Shown here in pieces: positions 40,587 through 52,450 of a DNA stretch of 64,000 nt (its first letter is position 1; the number at the start of each line of letters is the position of its first letter). The stretch lies in the NCBI GenBank assembly GCA_026874595.1, contig CM049320.1, forward strand, positions 15,544,488 to 15,608,487, written 5' to 3'. The notes under the pieces are model-generated. The model was not told where the DNA came from and did not search any database. It saw only the letters and a program-made list of their open reading frames with translations. This stretch comes from Sipunculus nudus (taxonomy: Eukaryota > Annelida > Sipuncula > Golfingiida > Sipunculidae). The position numbers and the translations under genes are program-made.

Positions 40587-40866
40587 TCGTGCATTTAGAT
40601 ATTATTTTATCCGGATGAGAATCTTTATAAGAATAAGTACATCTGCATGCGTGTCTTTGTGAAATATTCATAAATACACGCATGTGTTTCCTTTGTGATG
40701 TTTCATGGAATTTAAGGTGATTTCGTATATACATGTATCATTAACGTTGCTTACCGTATATCCCCCCCCTTATGATTTTATTCTATATATATTTATTATA
40801 TGATATATACTTGCGTTTTCCTTGCCATGTTTCATATAAAGGTCACCTCGTATATATCAGAGATTC

Positions 40867-40872
40867 TTTATT
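40867..40872 (-). terminator. Candidate polyadenylation signal for FoxL2
   Basis: TTTATT on the plus strand is AATAAA on the FoxL2 strand, about 400 bp after the stop. Two further copies lie at 40792 and 40777. In AT-rich DNA this is suggestive only. Confidence 0.3.
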
Positions 40873-41270
40873 TTATAATGCCATATATAATTGTGTTTGC
40901 AAAGTCTAATGATACAATTATACGGTTCATACACAGTTCTACATATGTTTTGGTACATGTGAGCGAAATCGTGTAACGTATTTCTCCATATAGCCTATTG
41001 GAGTTAAACAGGACGCTTTTTAAAAGAGACACGGTTAATGTATATAATATATGGAATACAATTTGCAGTGATATATAATCAAACCTCGAAATCTGGACGA
41101 TGGAGTTTCTTTCTAGGAATATAACGTGTCAATTTCACATTATCTATACATTTTCCTACTGTAATTAGTGCAAATGTTGTGGTGACAGAATTAGACGAGT
41201 GTCATATACATATACAGGTAAACTGTTTAATTACTTATTTAGTTTGCCTGAGTTTCTTACCTGACTATGG

Positions 41271-42380
41271 TCATAGTTGTTGTCTGTCCGTCCAGTATGG
41301 GTACGGCATGGGGGCTTCACTTTGCTGCCGACAGGGGTAGGGGAAAGAACTGGTTGGGGGCATAGCAGGGGGTGGGGCAGACATGGATGGCATGGTCTGG
41401 CTACCCCCTGGGGTGTAGTCACTCACAGAGGGGTATACCCCTTGCCCACCGAATTGCATGTTCCCTATGTTGGTCATTTGAGAGTAGGGTGACAGGCTAC
41501 TTAACGGTCCGACCCTTTGACAGGAGCTGTAATTGTTCAGTTGGGAAAACTGCGAGTGTCCAAGCGAGTTCATGCCTATACTGTTATGAGAGGGAGTGTG
41601 GCCCAACCCCCATGTGCTGTAATTTTGTCCAAAATAATTTTGATAGTCTTTAGCCATTAGGAATTGACTATAAGAACACGTGGAGTCCGCGAACAGAGGT
41701 TTTGGGAGCGATAATGGAGGACGATACGGGCGTTTCATCCTCCGGCGTCGGCGATAGTTTCCTTTTTCAAACATATCCTCAAACGCTGGATCCAGAGTCC
41801 AGTAGTTACCTTTGCGCTCCCCACCCCCTTCTCTGGGCACTTTCACGAAGCACTCATTGAGGCTAAGATTATGACGTATGCTGTTCTGCCAGCCTTTCTT
41901 GTTGCGTTCATAATAAGGGAACTTTGAGACGATGAATTGGTAGATCCCGCTTAATGTAAGCCGTTTCTCCTGCGATTCTTTTATCGCCATGGCGATGAGT
42001 GCTACGTAGGAGTACGGCGGTTTCTGGTTAGGGTCGCTGTCACTTTTATCCTTATTGCTGGTTTTTTCTTTGTTCCCCTGAGATTTTTCAGAATCTTGCG
42101 AATCCTTCTCTGGGCTGGTGTCTCCCGTGGGAGCGTCTCCGGGTACAGGAGAAAGTCGGCCGGTGCCGGTTGCCGTAACATCCTCCGGTTTCATGGGTCG
42201 TTGCCCAGATTTGGTTTCATTTAGGGATGCGCTGGGGTTAAGATCAGAAGACTGCGTTATCCCCGTGGGGTCGGGCACCCCGCCTCCCACCTCCCAATCA
42301 TTTTTCTCTCTCTTCACGTGGGTTGGGGGCAGCCTCCACGGAGTGCTGTCTACGCTATTATAGTTGTCACAATTCTCCAT
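41271..42380 (-). CDS. foxl2: Forkhead transcription factor FoxL2
   Basis: A single uninterrupted exon encoding 369 residues. The start is the first ATG (42380-42378) after an in-frame TGA a few codons upstream. Residues 1-118 are polar and low-complexity. The forkhead domain runs from [14 protein letters not shown] (about residue 120) to about 213, with the recognition helix [16 protein letters not shown] at 163-178, where N166, R169 and H170 are the usual base-contacting residues. The wing [20 protein letters not shown] is followed by the basic tail RRRRRMKRP at 210-218. The [13 protein letters not shown] and [15 protein letters not shown] segments are FoxL2 hallmarks and separate it from FoxC, FoxD or FoxF. 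The C-terminal half is rich in Ser, Tyr, Gln and Pro and lacks the polyalanine tract of mammals. Residue F200 occupies the position of human Cys134. FoxL2 is a nuclear DNA-binding regulator tied to ovarian fate in vertebrates and to gonads in bivalves; any role here is inferred. It is flanked by long gene-free DNA. Confidence 0.97.
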   Translation of the reverse strand: MENCDNYNSVDSTPWRLPPTHVKREKNDWEVGGGVPDPTGITQSSDLNPSASLNETKSGQRPMKPEDVTATGTGRLSPVPGDAPTGDTSPEKDSQDSEKSQGNKEKTSNKDKSDSDPNQKPPYSYVALIAMAIKESQEKRLTLSGIYQFIVSKFPYYERNKKGWQNSIRHNLSLNECFVKVPREGGGERKGNYWTLDPAFEDMFEKGNYRRRRRMKRPYRPPLSLPKPLFADSTCSYSQFLMAKDYQNYFGQNYSTWGLGHTPSHNSIGMNSLGHSQFSQLNNYSSCQRVGPLSSLSPYSQMTNIGNMQFGGQGVYPSVSDYTPGGSQTMPSMSAPPPAMPPTSSFPYPCRQQSEAPMPYPYWTDRQQL

Positions 42381-42910
42381 AATCAATCTTAGTTCGTATC
42401 ACCTGTGGTGATAGATTTGAGTTCTCAGTGACTGTTTGGCTTTTCTTGCCAGTCGGGGCGCAGCGAGTTTACAAACTTGCGTCCCGCTCCCAACCCGTGC
42501 CCTATAATGATGGAAGTTGGGTTTTGAATTCCTAATGCATTGTTTGTGCTGTGGTGGGCAGCCCCCCTGAGTGACAGGCCGTGAAACCAGCACAGTAGCA
42601 GCTGTCTCTTGTATGCAAAGATGAATGGCTGAAACAGCCTATAGTCAAGCAGTTCTGCCAGCCACTGTGAGCAGCCTGAGCTCTAGCTTGCCCTCCCCCG
42701 CTCATCAAACCTCCCCCTATACAGGTGTGGGCCCGCCTGACCTGGATGAATCGTCCTAAGGTAGATAGGAAGAGCACCACCACCGATCCGTCAAACTCCT
42801 CTACCCCAAAGGCCCAATCCCCATAATACAATTTACTGATGAGTATTTCTTCCCCGTACCCCCTCTGATCTGACCGGATGGGGTTCTGGGATGATCCCCG
42901 ATTTCAAATC
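42381..42910 (-). promoter_or_regulatory. FoxL2 5' UTR and proximal promoter region
   Basis: A GC-elevated block directly upstream of the FoxL2 start. On the gene strand a forkhead-like GTTTGTAAAC lies about 90 bases before the ATG (plus 42467-42476), and an octamer-like ATGCAAAG is near 42615 on the plus strand. No canonical TATA box is evident. A 5' UTR is expected here, but the transcript start cannot be placed. Confidence 0.45.
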
Positions 42911-44180
42911 AGACTCATTTCCTTGCCACTTTTATTTGATTTGACCATTGCCTCCCGTCTCTTTGTGAAGTAGATTCCTTACGGAAGCGATTGTCAGTAC
43001 CACCGTGGGTTGATGCTTTCAACAGCCCCGGCCCAGTCCTCCGAACAACAACGTTTCTCAATTTCATTTTTTTTATTTTACAGTAACCACACTTACCAAA
43101 GTACTGGCATCTGTATATGCAATGTCCTCTGCGCCTAGTTCACCTGTGTTGTAATTTAATTAAATGAAGGTCTTTTTTATCGTTATTCGAACATATATAG
43201 AGTCTCTCAAGTGTTCATACATATTTTTTTTAATGTTATCAATTTGTTTTGATTAACCCGTGTTTGTATTCATTATAGCGTGAAATATACTAATATCATT
43301 AATAATTTATATGCATTCCCTATAGGCATGCATATACAGAAATCAATCTGATAAAATGTTATAATTATATTTATAACAGTGCATGAAAAGCGGAACTAAG
43401 AACAAGGTAATGTTGATCATTATGATGATGATGATAATGATGAAGATGATAACATGTCTAAGTTAAAACAGAATAAGTACCAAGTATAAATATCTCAGCC
43501 ACAATGCATAGCATGTATAGTAGATATAGTGTTTAATTGTTGTGTTTTTGTTTATATAAAAACATGGACACTTTTTTTAGGTGTTGTAACATTTGTCATG
43601 CACGAATGCATGAACGCCGGGGCAAAGTAGTTCTGTGAAAATGATTATTTATCTATGGCGATCTGAAATGTACCATATGTAAATGGCACGGGCAAAATCT
43701 CATTTTTCATCACTAGGATTCAATTGTTTGAAGAATTCTTATATACACGTATGGCATACGTGGGGTAAAAGCATTAAGGAATGGACAAAAATAAAACAGA
43801 GCACATGATTGACAGGTAATTTTACCATAGTTTATGTAGGTGAATCCTTTTTCAGAGACAGATCTTTCATGAAATCAAAACTTTTGCTATTTAATAACAT
43901 TATCAAAAGGAAAAACATTATTTCATCGAATCATTAAGTTGAACATATATAAATCTAGAGCGCACATACCAGCATATAATATGACAATAGTACCAGTTAC
44001 AATATGGGTGCATGAAGCTCTGTAATGTAATTATATTCTAAACAAATTAGGACAATACATACAAAAATTGACGATATGATATATGTTGAGAATGCTTTAT
44101 ATATATGACATATGATAGCTTTATATATATATATATATATTAATGCACATGAAAGGTTAATATATACATACGAAAAATAA

Positions 44181-44234
<54 letters not shown>

Positions 44235-45156
44235 ATGGAGTAGAGAAGCCAATGCAGCGTGTGGTAAAAATATTTATGATGAGGCAACTGTACTACCTGA
44301 TAAAGTGATCAGTACATAATAGAAACATTAGAACTTGTAACTCAATAGAGATACATCATAGTTTTAACCTGTTAAATTAACTGACCGTAAAAGAAAAGAG
44401 CGTCGTGATAACGAATGTCATGTCCATTAACACAAGAATTCGTCAAGCCCTGTTTATACACCTGTGCGGGATGTCAACCATGTGTAAATAGTAAAAAGTA
44501 TATATCAGCGTTTATCAGCGTGTCTACATTACAGTCAAATGTAATATATAAAGAACAATCTGTGTGTATCTGGTTTTAAACATGGTTAGTCCCACAAGTG
44601 ATGCGGAGTCGTGTTATACACTCGTAATATTGTTATGATAAATACTTTAAGCTCATTTGACATGCATTTTCTCATTGTAAACCGGACCAAAAATCTCACG
44701 TCCACATGGGACATATATTATTCCTATATTTTGTCTCCGCATACACTGTACATACTTTTATTGCTTTTAAATCTGTGTGTGTGTTTTCTGTTCAGAAATA
44801 TAGATTACAGATAACATGAGACGCGGTGAATTTTCAATCTGCATATTCAGTGAATATAAAACAAACCTATAATTAGCCTTTCATCATCCTTTGATTTGGA
44901 AATGAATCTTATTATTTTAATTGTACGACACAGGTGTTGAAATTCTAGACTCGCTTGCTATTGTACTATTAAGCTTTTATGATATCGATAACAGGAAATG
45001 GCGGACCCCCCCCCCCACACACACACATACATTTAACACACATTAAAGGATATATAACATGTAAAGACTAGGCGCAATGTCACTGGCACATAATATAACA
45101 TACAAGATCTACAAATACTGTTAAATGGTCACTTCAACAAATACCTGTGATGAATC

Positions 45157-45222
<66 letters not shown>

Positions 45223-45580
45223 GACTTTTTCAATACTTTCGGGTGGAGGCCTAGTTAGTAAGGTGGTATGTAGTAGAAAGGTTTTAAGATTTCGTGTAGG
45301 TATAATTTGCGTGTTCAACAAATACTTAGTGTTTGTGACGTTTGTTTTATATTTTAAATATAGTACTTTTGGATAACTGTTTTTATAATATATATAAATA
45401 TACAAATATGCGGTAACTTTATTATACATCAAATGAATTGAGAATCATTTTTGTTAATAGATTTTTTTTTAAATGCCTCTGATGATACAGGTGCATTTTG
45501 GAAATAATCTGAAATTGCAAGTGCAGTTGCAATTAAACGAAATATTACGTAAAGCGGAGTGTTTATAAGTGGATACGCCT
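42911..45580. other. Noncoding stretch upstream of FoxL2
   Basis: No gene is supported. It contains short GAT repeats near 43420, (AT)n at about 44187-44233, a poly-C/(CA)n tract near 45007 and (AT)n at 45159-45222. Confidence 0.5.
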
Positions 45581-46110
45581 GTATACAAATGTCACCAGCT
45601 GAGATGCCTGTTATAAGCAGTCCCGTCGCGGTCTGTTGTACTGAGTTGTCGGCGTGTATATGGGCGCCCTGTATGGATTTCTCACGTTCGCAATAAGGAT
45701 ACAGCTTTAGGACCCTCCAAAGAGTGAGGCGGCGAGCGGTAACTAATATTGCTCCTTTTCTCCTCGCCAATCAACGCAATGCGGCCAACATGCCCTGACA
45801 AAGACCGCGGCTGTTCGAGCAGCAGTCTGCAGACAGCAAAAAGTGGTTTAACTTTCCAGAAGCGCTGATCTCCGCTTACCTCCGCACAGAGGCTGCCGCC
45901 CTGTTGGTAGCATCTGTGTGCTGCTACAGTCCTGCACACACCCTGGCAAGGCCGGGGCAGCTGTACGCTCCGATCAAGCGCGTCATCGAAACTACATGGT
46001 TGACGCGACGTCTTGGTCAACTGGTTTTACCAGCGCCGGTTTCCGTAAGCCCACAGAGCTGTCTGTTTCAAGCCTGCTTCCGTTGACTGGTGTACAACCA
46101 CTGACAGCAT
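45581..46110. promoter_or_regulatory. GC-elevated island with CCAAT motif (candidate regulatory element)
   Basis: About 500 bp of balanced composition 3.2 kb upstream of FoxL2, with CGCCAATCAACGCAATGCGG near 45767. A 112-codon minus-strand frame and plus-strand frames of 60-72 codons overlap and show no features. A FoxL2 enhancer or an unannotated promoter is possible; position and composition are the only evidence. Confidence 0.3.
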
Positions 46111-46274
46111 ATGTCATGCATGTAGACATGATGTAGATCATTAAATCCGCCGTTTGTTGTCACCAATGGTTTAGAGTATCATCTGCGCGACAACCTGGAA
46201 TTTCGCTATATTAATTAACGCTCACCAAAGCGAGAAGAGTTTCCCATGCGCTTTCTGCTCCTTCAAACAGAAAG

Positions 46275-46465
46275 TTGAATGTCGCTAAACATAAAAGGTA
46301 TTGATAAATAATGCAGGTAGCAAAGGCGCTTTGGCGTAAATCAAGGTCACATTATAAACGATTTTTTGTCTATAAAATATCAGGTCTCAAAAACTCGAAT
46401 GTCGCAAAACATGAAAGGTATTTATAAATAATGTAGCCAACATATGTGCATTGCCGTAAATTAAG
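46275..46465. repeat. Diverged two-copy tandem duplication
   Basis: GAATGTCGCTAAACATAAAA at about 46275 recurs as GAATGTCGCAAAACATGAAA at about 46397, each followed by similar sequence ending in GCCGTAAATTAAGGTAAC or GGCGTAAATCAAGGTCAC. The period is about 122 bp. Confidence 0.6.
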
Positions 46466-47377
46466 GTAACTAAATCAAAGGTCCATTTGCTTATGAAAAA
46501 AAAAGGCATGGCTTTACACTGTAAATTTCCAACATAAAGTCCGTGAAGCCCAAGCAGGTTTACGTGTTGAAATTCATATAAATTACAAATGACCAACCGC
46601 GGATGGATAAATAAATACGATAAATGTTGCACCAGCTGAAATCCTATCTTTGGTACAATTGCATGTATAGGACAAAACCCTCCCAAATTGGCGTTTGTCT
46701 GTTCCATGGGTTTTCGAGGATATAGGTTTTCTCCGTCAGTCTTATATAATAGGCTAATTGGGGTTGATGTGTATATTTCTGTATCAATATTTGGGACTTT
46801 CCGAGGTTCCCTCGTTAGCAAAACCATCGATTTCATTTGTTTTCTCCTTCTTTTCCTCCTGTTCGTGTTTCCTTGATCTCCAATATGGCTGATTTAAAAC
46901 TGACCTTCGGGAACAATAATAATCCTTTACCCAATATTATGACCTTGGCCTAATCTCAAAGGTCGTACACTACATGGCCTATTCCCCATTATCGCTCATT
47001 TCAGGGCGTAATGGGTTTTGCCTACAAAACAAATAATATGTTTGAGACGTAAATTCTCAAACAAAAAAGTCATCCTAGTAGCAAATTCCCCTTCACAAAA
47101 CCGTGACCCCTTCCGAAAACTCACAAGAGTGAAACAGAGACACATGCATTAAATGCTTACTTTAAAAAAACTGTTAATCAAGAAGCAAACGTTTATTTGG
47201 GGAAAAGTTTAATTGGCTTTGTAGACTTATATATATATATATATATATATGGGCTCGTGTCCCGTGAGTTTTGTCAGGTGGTCTTAACAGTTCTTTCCAT
47301 CACAAATATAACGCGGTGCTTAACACTTTAAAAAAGACACCTCATATAAGATTTTTTATATATACACACAGACACAC

Positions 47378-47379
<2 letters not shown>

Positions 47380-47441
<62 letters not shown>
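47380..47441. repeat. (AT)n microsatellite
   Basis: About 62 bp of AT preceded by an ACACAGACACACG lead-in. Confidence 0.95.
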
Positions 47442-48346
47442 TAATATATTTACAAACCATTGTTCAACATTTTTCATCACCTCTTGCTGTGTACATGCAG
47501 TTCAAACATAAATATGACAAAGAATCAGACCACAACACTTTTAATCACAAACTTGCGTGATCAGTGCTATGACAACTAAGCACTGATGACTGCGGCTAGT
47601 GTGTCGTGGTTGTAGTAAACTAACGGAGTTAAAACAAACCTGCGTCCTATACAGGCCCAGACGTTATTATGTACACAAACACAGTCAACGGATCTGTGCT
47701 TTTACTATCAGGTATTATTGTTGATAAACAACCAGGCCTGTTTATATATACAATATACTTATGTACTGTTGTATGCGGTACCGTTTCAAGGATATTATTT
47801 ATTGGGGGATTTATTATGTTTTTCATGAATGTAATCTTTCGATTGTTTTTATTTTACTATACATGCGCAGTATAAGATACACAAGTTATTTATACACAAA
47901 TGCACACATATGTGTGCTTGTTTTCTGCAGATTTCCATCGTTTCATTATGCAAAATAATAAGTAGTTCTTCAATATAAGATTAAATCAATTAGTGTTTAT
48001 ACATGCATACATACATATGCATGCATACAGTTGTAAGAGTTAACCGGCCTTATATAGTACTCTGCGTGGACCGGGTCAACAAAAAGTTAAATATGCTGTC
48101 CGCAACTCGCCCCGTCAATTTAACAAATAGAGTTTCATACATACGACTTCGAACGTAATATTTAAATGTTGTACAAGGAAGCATATACTTATAGCAGTTT
48201 TGATCAAACAGATGGGTGCATGTTTACTCATTAAGAAGTGTATGTCTAAAGGAAATCAGCGGTGAACAAATCAGAAAGTTTAAAATATATGCATAACATT
48301 CAATTAACTTCGTACCCTAAAATATATACGTATGTATGTTTGTATA

Positions 48347-48756
48347 CAGTGGCGTCAATTTATCTTCAAGGGGGGGGGGAGGAGGGGGATGACAGGCATG
48401 GAGGGTAGAATAAAACAGACATGTTTATACGTATATATATAATATAAATATATATATATACCTTTTATTGTCTGTGTGACATATAATATATATATATATC
48501 AATTAAGCATAAGGTTTTAAAAATTAAGTTTAAAAGTTAATTCTTAACCATTTAGTTATAAATATTTCAAAGTAAACTCATAAATGGAACCGAGTCTATA
48601 ATTCTATTTTTTAAAATATATTTCATTTGAAATTAATAAAATTTTATCCTCTGAATAGTGTGGGGGGGGGGAGGTGATTACATTGACCATCCCCCCCCCC
48701 CTTTACCAAAAAGTGGGGGGATATATACCCCCATCGCCCCAAAATTGACGCCCCTG
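48347..48756. mobile_element. hAT-like MITE with CAGTGGCGTCAATTT ends
   Basis: A 410-bp element. The left end CAGTGGCGTCAATTT pairs with the right end AAATTGACGCCCCTG, a 15-bp TIR with one mismatch. G runs follow the left end and C runs precede the right end. Flanking octamers TTTGTATA and ATTGTGCA agree at five of eight positions, compatible with a decayed 8-bp hAT target duplication. There is no coding capacity; the middle contains (AT)n. A truncated relative is at 3598. Confidence 0.7.
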
Positions 48757-48819
48757 ATTGTGCATGTGCTCATGTATATATCTATCCCTACATCCCCCCG
48801 TCTCTGTCTCTTGCCATAT

Positions 48820-48823
48820 ATAC

Positions 48824-48888
<65 letters not shown>

Positions 48889-48910
48889 ATATATATATTA
48901 ATATATATAT
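48820..48910. repeat. (AT)n microsatellite cluster
   Basis: About 90 bp of AT with TACAT and TTAAT interruptions, starting some 60 bp past the hAT-like MITE. Confidence 0.9.
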
Positions 48911-49070
48911 GTCATATTAAAAAATCATTTTTCACAGCTAGCACGTTTCACCATGAGCATCACGAGTAAAAGTTTCTGTTTTATGTTCGGCTATTTGGAA
49001 TATGTTGCTGTACGGGCTGTGACTAATGCACGTTAAAGTATCATTTATTTTGACTGACATAAATATGTTT

Positions 49071-49330
49071 TGAGTGAGAATTATGGTACACACACAAAGA
49101 CGTCCATTAACAACCTGTATCGTGTCATCGCATCGCCTTTCACAGCGGGTGCCCCTTGTCCCAGGCTTGTCATATTCACTCTCATATGAACGTTTCCCTG
49201 TCAGCGTCAGTGTATCTGTAATCCCGTCTACCCCGGGGTATACAATACCCCTACACCCCGGGGGTGACTTGACCCGCTGCTACACTCCTTAGGTGGTCGG
49301 CCATTATTACATCAATCCAGAGAAAACGCT
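49071..49330. promoter_or_regulatory. GC-elevated island with TTGACCC motif
   Basis: Ends in GGGGGTGACTTGACCCGC, close to the motif in the 19920-20170 island, and holds CCCCGGGGTATAC and CACCCCGGGGG palindromic sequence. No gene is evident. Confidence 0.3.
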
Positions 49331-52009
49331 ATGCCGGAATGGAAGGGTCGGGTATATAAATATAGTGAAAAATATGTACTTGATGACGTAATTAGCAATT
49401 TGCATTAAAAATAGAAAACCACAGAATTTTATGTGTTTTGTCCTATATTAAAACATGTACAAGAACACATTTACTTTTAAATTAGCATTAACAACATTTT
49501 AACGACATGAGATAAATAATTTCTGCTTTATCATCATATTCCGTTCAGTTATATATACTGACACGCGTATGTAAAGGCATATACTGGAAAATGTAGATAT
49601 AGTTTTATTTTACCGAGAGAGAAAGAGAGGTATTTTAATTAGTACTTAAAATGCATACATGTACGTTGACTCAGGCGCATTCAATTTAAAACACCTGTAT
49701 TTTTCCGAATTGCTGTGTAAATAAATACAGTGTAATAGATTTATATTTTTTTTTTCTGTGTCCTCGTCTAAAAAAATTAATTATTCTTTTAAAAGCTTCA
49801 ATAAATAAATCTTGCAAATGTAATGCATGTTTATATAGAAGACCATCATATATTTTTTGCAGTTATCTTCTGGTTATTTATTTTAAAGACTGCGCTGATA
49901 GAGGACGTGATGACCGAAATATGTAATAGCATCATTTGTCAGTTGGTTACAATTATACGATTTTGCCCTGGTGTTTGACTCGAGTCCGTTGTGTATATAC
50001 GGAGTCCGTTGTCATGGTTATATATATTTAGGCAAACAGTTACATATGTCTTTCGTGATGTTCTGCAGTGTTATAGACTTATATAACTGGTTATGAAGGG
50101 AGATTTAAATGCTGACACAAAATGTATCTAGTATAAAATTCAAATACGATTTTATGTTGTTAAATCAAATGTTTCGTAACATAAATGTTAATGCAAATAA
50201 AAATACGTTATAGTATATCAAATGCAAACGGATCCACGAAGGTATATATCGCACTTATATCTCATATAGTATTAAGGTATGTGTCGATATTTTCATAAAT
50301 ACATTAATCTGTACAACGACAATGAACAGGTCATGATAGAATATATATATTTAAAAAGAAAGTGGCCAGAGGCTTCATCAATTATAAGTTGCACAGCAGC
50401 GCAGGAAATGTTTGTCACGGTTGACTGGTTAGTTATATATAACAATGGCTCTAGGCCTCGTCAGGGACAAACGAAACACTGTGGTGGGCTTCATAATCGC
50501 GAGTTTAACTATTCACTATTTTGAAATCTTCAGGATTTTGCGAGGAATTCATTTTCACGATTTACCATACAGAACTTGCTCAATGTACGTACCAATTATT
50601 ATATATCGATTACCTATAATATGCACGCAAAATATTCACAATTGCAAGAGGAGCTAAGCCTAAAAGGGACAAATCGAACTGGTGGATATTCTAACGCAAT
50701 TAAAAATAGACATTATATTTAAATTACCAATGTTTGATATTCGGGTCACTAAACTATATGCTAATATTGACGTTACCGGCACAATACATGCGTGAGGTAT
50801 CACTGAGGCGATAAAGTAAATTACTGTTCACCTGTGCAGATGTGGCGTTTTATTCAGGTTTTATTTTTTCGCGATAATTTGCCCTTCATGAAAATCGCGA
50901 AGTTGAAACCCTCGCGAACAAAATAGCAAACACGGTACACGTCACAATGGAACGGTAGCCTTTGAATGAAAAAAAAAAAGATGATGATGATCCAGATTAC
51001 CTCCAAAATGTAATGGGTTGTTACTTAGGTGTTATCCTATTTGTTTTTATACAAACAAACAAATTCATTAGAATTTGTTCAGATCTGTTTGCGTCTAATT
51101 TCACTCAGACAAACCAAGGGTAAAACATGTTGCGATGTATATGGTATATAATTGAAATAAATATTTCAAGATTGTCTTTTTGTCTTTCAAATAACTACAT
51201 GATAATTAACTAGATGGGATTGCGTTTGCAAATTTATACGAAATTACTCCATGGCATCTATGCACTTAAATGCAAATGCGACATATTTAAATGCATTTGC
51301 CTGTAAACTCGAGCCTGGTTTTACAGATGTGGATATATAAGGGAAAAGTAGAGGAGGGGTTGTATTCGTTAGGTCGTTTTTGTTTGTTTTTGGATACCTG
51401 GAAGCATGCATGTTGCGCCGACGTGAACTACCAGCAAATACCATTTCAACAGGTAAGGATAGGTACACGATGAAAAATACGAACTTCTCCATGCAAACAG
51501 AAACATTTTATGATGTGTGTATTATCTTACGCTGTGAGCTCATTTTTGCAAAATATAAATGTGTCCCGCATTGACCATTATACTGCCTGTAGTGTAATAT
51601 ACATTGCTATGATTTTGTGTGCCACAGTCCACGTGCGTCAGTGTATCGAAACAGGACTGCGTGACCATGGCTCATTTCAAGGAGATGAAAAATGACAGAA
51701 GAAAACCTGACACGTTTTGATTTGTGAAGTTGCATGTGCGGTACGGCTACCGGTTTCCAAGCTGGCATTTTATTGAATTCATGGAATATGATCACCGATG
51801 AAAAAGTATATATACATGTACATTTTTTCAAAGAATCAGTGGTAGGATAAAACGACAGATATTTTCTTTTTCTTTTTAAACATTTGCGAAATTTATACTT
51901 TATCCATATATATATAAAATATTCTATAAAATACAGTGACAGATTCACGTCTCCCTTCTCTAACAGAACTGAGTTAAAAACAAAGGGAGCGAACAAAGGC
52001 TATCTTGAA
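49331..52009. other. AT-rich noncoding stretch
   Basis: No firm gene is seen. At 51327-51452 a 126-bp open segment lies between a good acceptor (TTTTACAG) and a strong donor (CAG/GTAAGG) on the plus strand; it is discussed under findings but not called as an exon. Confidence 0.45.
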
Positions 52010-52450
52010 CAGCAGGTACATGGGGACTGGTGCAGTGCTGGTTTACCCTTGCTGGGAGGCTGATCAGGCCTGTAACATCTCATCGCGCAGCACTCCCGGA
52101 CAGCTAATAGTAGCGAATTTGTTTGGTTAGTTTCCGTAGCTTGCTTTATAAACACGGATTGACACCCGCCACTGAGCCAGCGAGGGCGGGAGGGACCACT
52201 GACCTGGGCCGCACGGGTGGACGCGCAGGAAATAAACACAGAGGTGTGCTTAAAGACCAACTGATAATTATCAGGCTTTTAAGTGCAATCCGACACTCCA
52301 CTAGACTGAGTATTGATACTCTCCGACCAAAATGGCGGCCCTTCACACTTCCACAAGGAATGTGCTCTGTTAATTCTTGATCCGGCCAATGGCAGCTGTT
52401 CGTTAACACATGCAGCCTCAGCGGATTTTCTCGAACACAAGTACGCACGT
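52010..52450. promoter_or_regulatory. GC-elevated island with a YY1-type site
   Basis: About 430 bp of GC-rich sequence. AAAATGGCGGC at 52329-52339 is an excellent YY1 consensus, a motif usually found just downstream of transcript starts. GCTTTATAAACACGG near 52142 and TTAAGTG near 52279 add TATA- and NKX-like motifs. Overlapping frames of 60-100 codons on both strands are not gene-like. It could be the first exon/promoter of an unseen transcript. Confidence 0.35.

Larger units (their letters stand above)
35762..41270. other. AT-rich desert downstream of FoxL2
   Basis: No gene is supported. Major simple repeats are (AT)n at 36434-36492, (AAT)n at 36659-36743, a self-complementary AAT/ATT block at 37169-37220, (AT)n at 38380-38457, (AT)n at 39989-40041, (CT)n at 40098-40144 and (AT)n at 40517-40586. 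A small GC-elevated block at 36030-36190 contains AAAATGGCAGCCCG. Confidence 0.5.

Noticed and set aside
40261-40734. 157-codon minus-strand frame
   Set aside because: A third of it is an Ile-Tyr run from (AT)n; the rest shows no domain and no splice signals.
41277-42363. Plus-strand open frames opposite FoxL2
   Set aside because: They lie within the FoxL2 coding exon on the other strand and have no independent features. An antisense FoxL2 transcript is known in oyster, but nothing here shows one.
45682-46020. 112-codon minus-strand frame
   Set aside because: Lies in a GC-elevated island where several frames on both strands are open; no features support coding.
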